A DNA stretch of 64,000 nucleotides. Source: Bradyrhizobium sediminis. Its GTDB lineage: Bacteria; Pseudomonadota; Alphaproteobacteria; Rhizobiales; Xanthobacteraceae. Below the pieces are notes generated by a model. It did not search any database and was not told the origin of the DNA. It saw only the letters and a list, made by a program, of their open reading frames with translations. Of the stretch, positions 42,014-49,818 are shown piece after piece; position 1 is the stretch's first letter; the number at the start of each line of letters is the position of its first letter. A program made the translations under genes and the position numbers. The stretch lies in contig NZ_CP076135.1 in assembly GCF_018736105.1 (NCBI RefSeq), forward strand, positions 372,001 through 436,000, written 5' to 3'.

Positions 42014-43075
42014 ATGAGTTTTCAGATGCGATTCGTTCGCCCGCCGACCGCGCGTGAAAAGGAAGCGATGCGCTCCAAAGCTAAAGCCAAGGCCGCGAAG
42101 GAAGCGCAACGGCTAGCGGACGCTGCAAAGAAAGCGGTTGCCGATGCCGAAGCGGACGCCAAAGCGAAGGCAGAGGCGGAAGCCATGGCGCGTGATGTGC
42201 ATTATCCGGCAAATCCATTTGGGCTTGGCCAGCGGTTCCGCGCGGTCAACCTTGTTTGGCGCGAATGGGCAAGCGGTGCAACCCACGTGGAGGCTATCGC
42301 CACCGGGTTTGAAGCGCCTGACCGCGAAGGACACGCGGAGGTCACGGAGCGCGTTGAAGCAACACTGGCGTTTCAAGCGGAGCATGGGCAGCGCTTTTCC
42401 AAGTTCTTTGTGAACAAGGATGGTGAGCGCATCGGTTCGGGCTTCTTCGACTCCAATGTCACCGCCGCAGACATCCCATACCTATTCGCCAAGTTGGCGG
42501 CGCGCGGCTTTGAAGGGCACGTGGCGTACAGCGATCCGGACACGGGCGCATTGTCGTTGGACGGATACCCGCCGGTTGGATTGCCGATGCCTGCCTTTGA
42601 AGGCGAGTCGTTTTCGCTTGAATTGGATCACGGGCACGACGCCGCGAGTCCGACGGAGTACTTGCGCTTTGAAGCCAACGAACAATTACCGGACGGGTTC
42701 GCAGTCATGTGGCACGCAGAACGCGATCGGTACGCGAAGATTTTGGCTTCGTGCAAGCCCCGCAATTTCCTGATCTATGATGTGCGCGCAAAAGCCGATT
42801 GCCCCATGGCGATTTACGAAATGCGGGGCGAGCATCTTCCCTTCAAGTTCGCCAAGGTTGGTGAAGCGGTCGCGTCCGATGGTGAGGGTGGCGGCTTCGT
42901 TGCCACTGCACATGGATCATTCTTTGATGACACGCCGTCCGCTGAAACGCTGGCGTTCATCTCTTGCCGTCTTGCGGCGTCCGGCCGGTGGTTGGTGCTT
43001 GTGCCACATCAATATGATTTCGTCACGCCGGAGGTTTACGCGCTCATGAGCGGTACGACGATTCACGCGGAGTAG
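42014..43075 (+). CDS. Hypothetical protein of the element with coiled-coil N-terminus
   Basis: A 353-residue protein of unknown family. Residues about 12-60 are a Lys/Ala/Glu coiled coil (AKAAKEAQRLADAAKKAVAD). The rest appears globular, with several aromatic-rich strands (FRAVNLVWREWASGATHVEA, LEFDHGHD-like SLELDHGHDAA and RWLVLVPHQYDFVTPE). The charged coil followed by a folded domain could serve scaffolding or DNA-linked roles, but I see no catalytic motif. One base separates it from the upstream HTH gene. Confidence 0.65.
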   Translation: MSFQMRFVRPPTAREKEAMRSKAKAKAAKEAQRLADAAKKAVADAEADAKAKAEAEAMARDVHYPANPFGLGQRFRAVNLVWREWASGATHVEAIATGFEAPDREGHAEVTERVEATLAFQAEHGQRFSKFFVNKDGERIGSGFFDSNVTAADIPYLFAKLAARGFEGHVAYSDPDTGALSLDGYPPVGLPMPAFEGESFSLELDHGHDAASPTEYLRFEANEQLPDGFAVMWHAERDRYAKILASCKPRNFLIYDVRAKADCPMAIYEMRGEHLPFKFAKVGEAVASDGEGGGFVATAHGSFFDDTPSAETLAFISCRLAASGRWLVLVPHQYDFVTPEVYALMSGTTIHAE

Positions 43076-43100
43076 CAGCGCTACTTTAAGGAGCATGATT

Positions 43101-43292
43101 ATGATGTCAGGATTTGTGCGAATGGACGAACTCGCAAAGTTGGCGGGTGTGACCCTTGGAACGGCCTACCAATACCACGCTTACAAGATGTACGATTTTC
43201 CAAAGCACCACGGGAAGGTCGGGCAGATTCTCTTTTGGAAGCGATCCACGGCCGAAGCTTGGGCACGTAAGCACAAGAAGCGCTCCCGCTAG
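43101..43292 (+). CDS. Small AlpA-like HTH protein
   Basis: Sixty-three residues, with GFVRMDELAKLAGVTLGTAY followed by QYHAYKMYDFPKHHGKVGQI and a basic tail ending KKHKKRSR-like (ARKHKKRSR). Same fold prediction as the other small HTH proteins in the element. An AAGGAG site at 43088 lies too close to the ATG at 43095 but well placed for 43101 or 43104. Confidence 0.72.
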   Translation: MMSGFVRMDELAKLAGVTLGTAYQYHAYKMYDFPKHHGKVGQILFWKRSTAEAWARKHKKRSR

Positions 43293-43332
43293 TTCGCGGG
43301 GCCAGACAGTTTTCCTCCGTACGAAACAAAAA

Positions 43333-43362
43333 ACCCTCGAAGCACGGCAATGCAACGAGGGT
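43333..43362 (+). promoter_or_regulatory. Hairpin at the primase leader
   Basis: ACCCTCG and CGAGGGT pair across a 16-nt loop that has an inner GCA/TGC pairing. The right arm overlaps GAGGGTGGGAAAG, the only purine-rich stretch before the primase start, so folding could hide the ribosome-binding site. An A-run precedes it, so the alternative is a minus-strand terminator, but no minus-strand gene is nearby. Confidence 0.4.
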
Positions 43363-43378
43363 GGGAAAGCTGTTAGAC

Positions 43379-45247
43379 ATGACCGACCGCGACAATACCG
43401 AAATCCAAATACGGCTCCAAGTAACAAAGGTCGAAGCGCCCGACTCCGAAATCGAGTTCTTTTCCGAACCTGAGCACGGCCCCGCGCCCAAGCACGGCTG
43501 GGATAACGCAATCGATGTAGCCGAGTTCAAGCGCCGCTGTCAGGACGCGGCGCACTTTCCGTTGGCAAACGCCAAGGGGCTGGCGTTCTTCTATCAGCTT
43601 TCTCATGACGCCCGCGATCTTGGTATTAGCGAGCGGACGGCCATTGATTTGATGGACCGCTACTGCACAAGTCAAATCTCCAAGGCGTCGATTTCTCTGG
43701 AATGCCATCGCGCGTACCTGGCCGCAATGAGCATCCCCGGTGTGTTGAGCCGTGCGGCCCGTGCGAATGCGAACGCTGTTGCCGCCTTGGTATCATCGGA
43801 CGATGACAACCCATGGACCGCTGCCGTTGACGGCGACGAAGCGCCGCACGTATGGCCGAAGCCGTTGACGTATCAGGGCAAGGACAACGCCAGCAAATGC
43901 GCTGAAGGCTTTCTTGCCGAACGTCCGGACAAGCTGCTTTCGTCCGATGGCGTGCTTTACACATTGGAAGGCCACCGCATTTGGCGTCGGCTTGATGACA
44001 ACGAACTGGCCGCAGAGATTCGGGCAACGGACCCGACGACGATTCTTGATGTCGGCAAAATCTATCAGATGGTCAACGCGATTCATCTTGTGCGCTTCAC
44101 CAAGGCGCGGCCATTCGAATGGATCGATAGGCCGGAAGGCGCACCGGACGCGAACGATCTGATTCTAGCCTCCAATGGAATCTTGAACCTGAAAACGGGT
44201 GAGCTTATCCCACACTCCGGGCGTTACTTCGCGACGGGGCTTCCCGATTGGAAATATGATCTTGAAGCGACTTGTCCGCTTTGGCTAGAGAAGCTTGGGG
44301 AATGGCTGCACCCATCGTTCCATGCAACGCTACAGGAATTTTTCGGTTACATGCTCACCGCAGACACTTCAATCGAAGTGCTCTTGGCTATGATCGGCGC
44401 GAAGCGTGGCGGCAAGGGCACTATCACGCGCATCATGCAAGCGCTTGTTGGCAAGGAGCACCACGCTTCAGTGATGTTGAACGATTTGGCCGGTGACTTT
44501 GGACTCGCGGGCTTGATGGATAAGCGCGCGATCTTCATCCCCGACGCGCACGACGCGGACATGTCGCGCCGTTCGGCTGCAATAGAGCGTATCAAGAGCA
44601 TCACCGGCAACGACGAAGTGAGCGTGAATCGCAAGAATCAATCCATGCTCTCTCTGAAGGTCCCGGCCAAAATCGTCTTGGTTGCAAACAAACATCCCAA
44701 ATTCCTAGACGAGTCCGGCGCGTTGGCGGATCGTGAATTGGTGTTGGTGTTCGAATCGTCATTCGCCAAGACGAAGGACACGGAGCTAGGCGGCAAGCTG
44801 AAGGCCGAATTGAGCGGCATCGCGAATTGGACGATCCAAGGCTTGCGACGGCTGCGGGCGAGCGGCAACAAGTTCACCATTGGGGAGCGCGGGCGCAAGG
44901 CGCAACGCGAGCTTGCGGAGTCTCAGAGCCCGGCGCTGCGGTTCGCTAACGAATCCTTGATCGTGACGGGCGACAAAGCTGACTTCATCCCGGACGATGT
45001 GCTGTTCCCCGTCTATGAACATTGGGCGCGTTCTATTGAGGGCATGAGCGCACGGGAGACGCGAAACAAATCCGACTTCAAGAACGACCTGATGGCGGCG
45101 CTGACCGAACGCGGTGTGCGATACACTCAAAGGCGTCGGCGGCCGGATGGGGCGCTTGCGGAATGGAAGCATGGTGAGGGTGTGAAGATGCGCGGGTTTG
45201 CCGGTGTGAAGCTCAAGGCCGGATGGAGCGCGGCGGAAGACCAATAG
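43379..45247 (+). CDS. P4/D5-type primase-helicase
   Basis: A 622-residue replication protein (from the ATG at 43379; a GTG at 43361 adds six residues). After a poorly conserved N-terminal part comes a D5_N region (residues about 180-320, ILNLKTGELIPHS) and a superfamily 3 helicase domain: Walker A GAKRGGKGTITRI near residue 340, Walker B AIFIPDAHD near 385, and VANKHPKFLDESGALADREL with the sensor and arginine-finger part. No zinc or toprim primase motif is obvious at the N-terminus, so priming ability is unproven. P4-like elements use such proteins to replicate from their own origin, and a repeat array follows directly. Confidence 0.9.
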   Translation: MTDRDNTEIQIRLQVTKVEAPDSEIEFFSEPEHGPAPKHGWDNAIDVAEFKRRCQDAAHFPLANAKGLAFFYQLSHDARDLGISERTAIDLMDRYCTSQISKASISLECHRAYLAAMSIPGVLSRAARANANAVAALVSSDDDNPWTAAVDGDEAPHVWPKPLTYQGKDNASKCAEGFLAERPDKLLSSDGVLYTLEGHRIWRRLDDNELAAEIRATDPTTILDVGKIYQMVNAIHLVRFTKARPFEWIDRPEGAPDANDLILASNGILNLKTGELIPHSGRYFATGLPDWKYDLEATCPLWLEKLGEWLHPSFHATLQEFFGYMLTADTSIEVLLAMIGAKRGGKGTITRIMQALVGKEHHASVMLNDLAGDFGLAGLMDKRAIFIPDAHDADMSRRSAAIERIKSITGNDEVSVNRKNQSMLSLKVPAKIVLVANKHPKFLDESGALADRELVLVFESSFAKTKDTELGGKLKAELSGIANWTIQGLRRLRASGNKFTIGERGRKAQRELAESQSPALRFANESLIVTGDKADFIPDDVLFPVYEHWARSIEGMSARETRNKSDFKNDLMAALTERGVRYTQRRRRPDGALAEWKHGEGVKMRGFAGVKLKAGWSAAEDQ

Positions 45248-45550
45248 CGTCACAAGGTGTCACACGGTGTCACAACAGCCCTTGTGCCAATTAGTGCGCT
45301 GATTTCATTGTGAAATAGGTCGATTCTGGCCACTGTCACAGCGTCACAGCGTTTCCACCTAGCTCCGGGAGAATCCTTGTAGCTACATCTGCGGCAGCGC
45401 ATGTGATGATACGGACTATAGCGCGATGCTCTATCTAGTTTAGTGCTGTGACGTTGTGACAGTCTATAAAATAAGGAGAATATATACTGAAATCAAAAGC
45501 CTAAGCGTCCCTAGAGATGCTGTGACACTTCGGGGACACGTGTGACACTT
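45247..45550. other. Candidate replication origin with iteron-like repeats
   Basis: At least nine copies of TGTCACA or its reverse complement within 300 bp. Copies in the TGTCACA (or GTCACA) orientation begin near 45249, 45258, 45268, 45334 and 45343; copies as TGTGACA (one as TGTGACG) begin near 45447, 45455, 45521 and 45541. The first pair has 10-bp spacing; the last two (TGTGACACTT) have 20-bp spacing. An AT-rich stretch (near 45461-45500) lies in the reverse-oriented half. The array starts on the primase stop codon. Confidence 0.65.
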
Positions 45551-45910
45551 GGTATCGCATCGTCGCCGAACCTCACTCACCCGTCGAAATATTTTCAATG
45601 GTGATAAGCAATAAGCGCGGCTGGAGTCCTGATCGTCGAAATATTTTGAAAGTTACGGGTCCCTCCGCGCCAAAAAAGCAATGCGGGCAGAACGGAGGCG
45701 CGATGCTTTCGCAGCTATGGAGAATTTTGAGTCGGGGTACCTGTTACCTAAGCGGGCGCGTGCAGCAGAGAGAAGTTTCTAAAACGCGTTACCTGATGCT
45801 TAGCAGGTTTCTGCCTCCTCCAAAGATCGCACTGCGGGGCAACAACCTGTAGTAGGAAAGTGGCGCGAACTGGGCTACGGCTACATTTCGGTTGCCGCGG
45901 TCCGTGATCG
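45551..45910. other. Gene-poor stretch between origin and Mrr remnant
   Basis: No convincing gene. CGTCGAAATATTTT occurs twice (45582-45595 and 45634-45647), similar to TCGTAAAATATTTTGA at 39355-39370. An 84-codon plus-strand frame (45598-45852) has neither a ribosome-binding site nor recognisable content. Confidence 0.5.
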
Positions 45911-46226
45911 TTGCTTAGAAATCATGGGGCCCGGCGATTGATCGTCAGAGAGGTGTTGGACGCGATGGATTACGAGCATGTGTATGTAGCCCAACGAACG
46001 CACGGGGCTGATGTCGTCACTCGTGTGGGCGCTTTCGCGGAGGGTGCTCAGGGCGCGCCTATTCGTTGGCGCGGCTCTGATCACGCTGATTGACGGGAAA
46101 ACTCTGTTAGACTTGTGCATCAAGCATGAAGTTGGCGTAAAACGGCGGCCGGTTGAAACTCTAAAATGGACAAAGCGCTTTTTGCTGAGCGTTTTAGTCG
46201 GGACGACGAAGTGGGACCTGAGATAA
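45911..46226 (+). pseudogene. Remnant of Mrr-like restriction endonuclease
   Basis: Frame 2 reads LIVREVLDAMDYEHVYVAQR and on to THGADVVTRVGAFAEGAQG, recalling the Mrr opening (ExLLxAMGYExVxVT...GGxDVV) joined directly to the late FxxGAxE segment; after a shift near 46045, frame 3 continues ALITLIDGKTLLDLCIKHEV then GVKRRPVETLKW, which closely matches the Mrr C-terminal block (ITLIDGxxLxxLxIEHxVGV). The intervening catalytic QxK region is gone. A deleted and frameshifted gene just upstream of the intact restriction cassette. Confidence 0.62.
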
Positions 46227-46229
46227 GCA

Positions 46230-48476
46230 ATGAGCAAGCTTCCCAAGAAGAATAATTCCACATCAATCAAGTCATCGACGTCCGCGGCTGAGCAGCCGGT
46301 TGTCCTAAGGCAGGGTGGAAAGATCTGGAGTCATCTACGAAAGAAATGGCTCGACGAAACTCCAGAGGAAACGGTTAGGCAAGAGTATCTCGTATCAACC
46401 CTTCTGAAAGAGTATGGGTTTTCTCTGGGGCAAATAGGTGAGGAGCTTGAAGTCACGGGTAGGGGGTCAGGGCACGCTCGAGCAGACTTTGTCATTTGGC
46501 GTTCCGCGATCGACAAATCCGACCTAAACTCTCCGCTCATTGTTGTCGAGTGTAAGTCCGACAACGTTACGATTAGCGCCGATGACTATGGTCAAGGTGA
46601 CAACTATGCGCGCCTAACCGGCGCAAGGTTTTTCGTGACGCACAATACCCAAGAAACAAAATTCTGGCGTGTCGTTCATGAGAAAATGCCTAAGAGTCTC
46701 GAAGAGATTGCCAACATTCCCCACGCGGAGGCGACCGACAAAGAAATAGAAGCTCTAATCTCAGAGCTTAAGACATTTAAGGAAGACGAGTTCGCCGACC
46801 TTCTGCACCAATGTCATAATGTCATCAGGAATCGCGAGAAACTTGATCCGGCCGCCGCGTTTGATGAAATTGCGAAAATCCTTTTCGTAAAGGTGTTCGT
46901 GGAGCGTGAACTTCGGGCTAAACGACAGCGTAAAAATATTTTTAGTGCGAAATTTCTCGATGAGCAGCTGGGCAAGAACCCACTTGCGACGCTCTTTGAT
47001 CAAACAAAGGATGCTTATGCTGATGACAACATTTTTGAACAGGACGAAGAAATACGTTTAAGGCCAGCAACCGGCCGAGAGATAATCAAATTATTGGAAG
47101 TCTATAATCTCTCAGACACGAGCGAAGATATAAAGGGCATTGCGTTTGAGCGGTTCTTAGGTCGAACATTTCGAGGTGAGATAGGTCAGTTTTTTACGCC
47201 TCGTACAATCGTGGAATTTATGATCCGAATGATCGACCCCAAGGAGGGGGAGTTAATATGCGATCCCGCGAGCGGCTCCGGTGGATTTTTGATTCGATTC
47301 TTTGAGATAGTTCGGCAGAAAATATTGTTAGATGCTGATCGTGAGTATGGACGGTTCCGAAAGGAGGTTGAGCGCAAGAAGATTCCTTCCGCTAAGAGGG
47401 CCGAAGCGCTTCGAAAAAAATTCGCTGAAATTCAGTTGACGCTCGATCAGCAGAGACGTGATTCCCGTTTGTGGGAGCTTGCAAATCGTTGCATCTATGG
47501 AACGGACGCAAACGAACGCATGGCTCGGACGAGCAAAATGAATATGATCATGCATGGTGATGGCCATGGAGGAGTGCACCACCACGACGGATTTTTGAAC
47601 GTCAATGGAATCTTCGAGGGGCGATTTGATATAATTCTGACCAATCCGCCATTTGGTGCGAGCGTTGAGCCGTCAGACGTAGTCCATGAAGCGGATATCA
47701 ACGTAAGTCGGGCAGCGCATAAGCGTTATGTTGAAGCCTTTGGTGATACTTACATCGATGCAATTGAGCGGGTGCGTTCCGCTGTCGGGCAGCCGATAGC
47801 CAGCTTATTTGAGTTGCCCAAGAGCTCCAAGAGTCGCATTAAAACCGAAATATTATTTATCGAGCGGTGCATCTCTCTTCTCAAGCCGGGTGGCCGGTTG
47901 GGTATCGTTCTTCCAGAAGGGGTCTTTAACAACTCCTCGTTAGCTTATGTTCGAGAGTTCTGTGAGAATAGAGCCTACATTCGAGCAATAGTTAGCTTGC
48001 CCGCGGAGACGTTCAATTCATCAGGCGCAAGCGTCAAGGCATCTCTGCTATTTCTGCAGAAGTTTACAGAGGATCAAGCCGCCGATTTCAATGCAAAAAA
48101 TAAAGAGGCTGTTGCTTTTGCTGAGGCAAAATACGCTGGACGTAGACGCAAGGAAGTCGCTCGGTTTAAGGCTGAAATTATACGTGCGAGGGATGCTGGC
48201 CAAGCCCAGCAGCGAAGGCTCCTTGAAAAGGAACTTTTCGATTTCGAGCGCAGTATTGAACAATTGATTGTTAAAGAGGCGCGCGATCGTCTGAAGAAGA
48301 CGTTTGCGTATCCTGTCTTCGTCTATGAGGCGGATAAGGCTGGAATAACAGCCACGGGAGAGCAGGACCAAAATGAGCTCTATCCAAACGACAATCTCCC
48401 TGAAGGATTAGAACAGTCATGCTTGGAGCGTTACCAAGCATTCCTAACAAATCCCCAAGCCCTGATTGCGAGCTGA
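46230..48476 (+). CDS. Restriction-modification fusion: nuclease plus N6-adenine methyltransferase (BcgI-like)
   Basis: A 748-residue protein. Residues 30-150 form an HSDR_N-type PD-(D/E)XK nuclease domain with D86 (ARADFVIW) and E107-x-K109 (VVECKSD). Residues 200-480 are an HsdM/N6_Mtase: GEIGQFFTPRTIVEFM, motif I DPASGSGGF (345-353) and motif IV NPPF (472-475); a helical C-terminal part contacts the specificity subunit in relatives. No DEAD-box translocase exists, so this differs from type I and matches type IIB/IIG enzymes such as BcgI, where cleavage and methylation share one chain. The gene is AT-richer than the rest of the element. First gene of a three-gene operon. Confidence 0.88.
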   Translation: MSKLPKKNNSTSIKSSTSAAEQPVVLRQGGKIWSHLRKKWLDETPEETVRQEYLVSTLLKEYGFSLGQIGEELEVTGRGSGHARADFVIWRSAIDKSDLNSPLIVVECKSDNVTISADDYGQGDNYARLTGARFFVTHNTQETKFWRVVHEKMPKSLEEIANIPHAEATDKEIEALISELKTFKEDEFADLLHQCHNVIRNREKLDPAAAFDEIAKILFVKVFVERELRAKRQRKNIFSAKFLDEQLGKNPLATLFDQTKDAYADDNIFEQDEEIRLRPATGREIIKLLEVYNLSDTSEDIKGIAFERFLGRTFRGEIGQFFTPRTIVEFMIRMIDPKEGELICDPASGSGGFLIRFFEIVRQKILLDADREYGRFRKEVERKKIPSAKRAEALRKKFAEIQLTLDQQRRDSRLWELANRCIYGTDANERMARTSKMNMIMHGDGHGGVHHHDGFLNVNGIFEGRFDIILTNPPFGASVEPSDVVHEADINVSRAAHKRYVEAFGDTYIDAIERVRSAVGQPIASLFELPKSSKSRIKTEILFIERCISLLKPGGRLGIVLPEGVFNNSSLAYVREFCENRAYIRAIVSLPAETFNSSGASVKASLLFLQKFTEDQAADFNAKNKEAVAFAEAKYAGRRRKEVARFKAEIIRARDAGQAQQRRLLEKELFDFERSIEQLIVKEARDRLKKTFAYPVFVYEADKAGITATGEQDQNELYPNDNLPEGLEQSCLERYQAFLTNPQALIAS

Positions 48477-48479
48477 CCG

Positions 48480-49808
48480 ATGTCGCAGGCCAATGGCGTC
48501 GAAAGACGAGGCTTTGCTGTTTGGTGGGCCGATTTAGACCGCTGGAGCGTTAACTCGCTAAGAACCACCGTATGGCATTGGCCTCGCGAAGTAGTTAGGC
48601 CGTTGTCGGAGGCCATCGAGCGATCCGTGGAGCCGGTTGACAAGCGACAGTTCGAATTGCGGCCCGAGCATTTCATCTCGATTCGGTTTTCGGGAGAGAT
48701 CGAGCCGCGCGATCTTCACGGAAAGTCTGAGTTCAAGGGCGCGTTGTTTTTTGCGTCTCCAGGCGACATAGTTTATTCGAAGATTGACGTAAGAAACGGA
48801 GCCATTGGAATCGTTCCGGAAACGGTAGTTCGCGCCGTAGTGACGAGCGAGTTTCCTGTATACCACATTAAGGAAAATGTGGCGCTTCGTGACTATGTGC
48901 AAATTGTTTTTCGGACGTCCACGTTCCGTTCGATAATAAACAGAATGGTCAGCGGGGCGAGCGGAAGAAAACGCGTTCAGCCAGAAGATTTGGAGAATGT
49001 ACCGATTCCCTTGCCCAGCAAGTCTGAGCAAGAGAAGATTGTCGCGTTCTGGCGGGAAGCTCAGGGAGCTTTGATGGAGGCTCGTGGGCGATTGGATTCA
49101 ATCGTAGCCAGCTTAAACCAACAGCTATGGTCGATTTATCAAACGGCGACGTCGGTCGATATGCTTGCCCAGCGTTCATTTTCTCTCGAATGGAAGGACA
49201 TGGACCAATGGGATGGCAAGAGTGCTCGGGCAGTTGCCTATCGACTTGCCTGTCCTAATTTCACCCCGCTGTCGGAAATCGCCGAAGAGATAAGCGACCT
49301 CGTGCGGCCTTGGGAAGATCCGGATAAAGAATGGCCAGTATTTGGCGTGAATAACACGGAGGGAGTGTTCTTCAGTCACAACCAAAAGGGCTCAGATTTC
49401 AATGCGCCCTATAAAAGGATCAGAAAGAATTGGTTCTTTCATAATCCAACCCGAGCCAATGTGGGCTCCCTTGGAGTTGTTTCGGACGTGCCCGACGATG
49501 CGCTCACAAGCCCAGAATATCAAGTGTGGCGCTTAACTGACGAAACACCTGTTGGATACATCGCAACACTCATTAACACCCAATTCTTTTTGAAGCTCGT
49601 GGATGTGCATCGAGTTGGTGGTGTCAAGCAGCGGCTGTATGCGGAGAGCTTACTTCGGATAGTAGTTCCCCCCGTGAGCCGCTCGATTCAGGAGGAGATT
49701 GCGAAAGCGAGAAGCTCCGCGCTTGTATCGATTAAAGAGGCGAAGTTGCGACTTCTTGAAGCAGAAAGCGAGCTCGAGAAGATCGTGCTTGGTATCAAAT
49801 CGATTTAA
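48480..49808 (+). CDS. Restriction-modification specificity subunit (two TRDs)
   Basis: A 442-residue HsdS-like protein with two target-recognition halves, residues about 1-180 and 240-400, each followed by a helical coiled-coil spacer (EQEKIVAFWREAQGALMEAR and EIAKARSSALVSIKEAKLRL). FASPGDIVYSKIDVRNGAIG and MVSGASGRKRVQPEDLENVPIPLP are typical TRD-to-spacer motifs. It lies four bases after the RM gene. A two-part recognition sequence is expected. The two halves are divergent in sequence, so they should recognise different half-sites. Confidence 0.9.
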   Translation: MSQANGVERRGFAVWWADLDRWSVNSLRTTVWHWPREVVRPLSEAIERSVEPVDKRQFELRPEHFISIRFSGEIEPRDLHGKSEFKGALFFASPGDIVYSKIDVRNGAIGIVPETVVRAVVTSEFPVYHIKENVALRDYVQIVFRTSTFRSIINRMVSGASGRKRVQPEDLENVPIPLPSKSEQEKIVAFWREAQGALMEARGRLDSIVASLNQQLWSIYQTATSVDMLAQRSFSLEWKDMDQWDGKSARAVAYRLACPNFTPLSEIAEEISDLVRPWEDPDKEWPVFGVNNTEGVFFSHNQKGSDFNAPYKRIRKNWFFHNPTRANVGSLGVVSDVPDDALTSPEYQVWRLTDETPVGYIATLINTQFFLKLVDVHRVGGVKQRLYAESLLRIVVPPVSRSIQEEIAKARSSALVSIKEAKLRLLEAESELEKIVLGIKSI

Positions 49809-49818
49809 CGGAGTGATT

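Noticed and set aside
45247..45550. CRISPR-like array
   Set aside because: Repeats are 7-10 bp, occur in both orientations and are irregularly spaced; there are no spacers and no cas genes in the window.
45598..45852. 84-codon plus-strand frame after the origin array
   Set aside because: No ribosome-binding site, no codon bias, and no recognisable sequence.
46230..49808. Classical type I restriction system
   Set aside because: No HsdR translocase gene; the nuclease domain is fused to the methyltransferase, so BcgI-like is the better fit.
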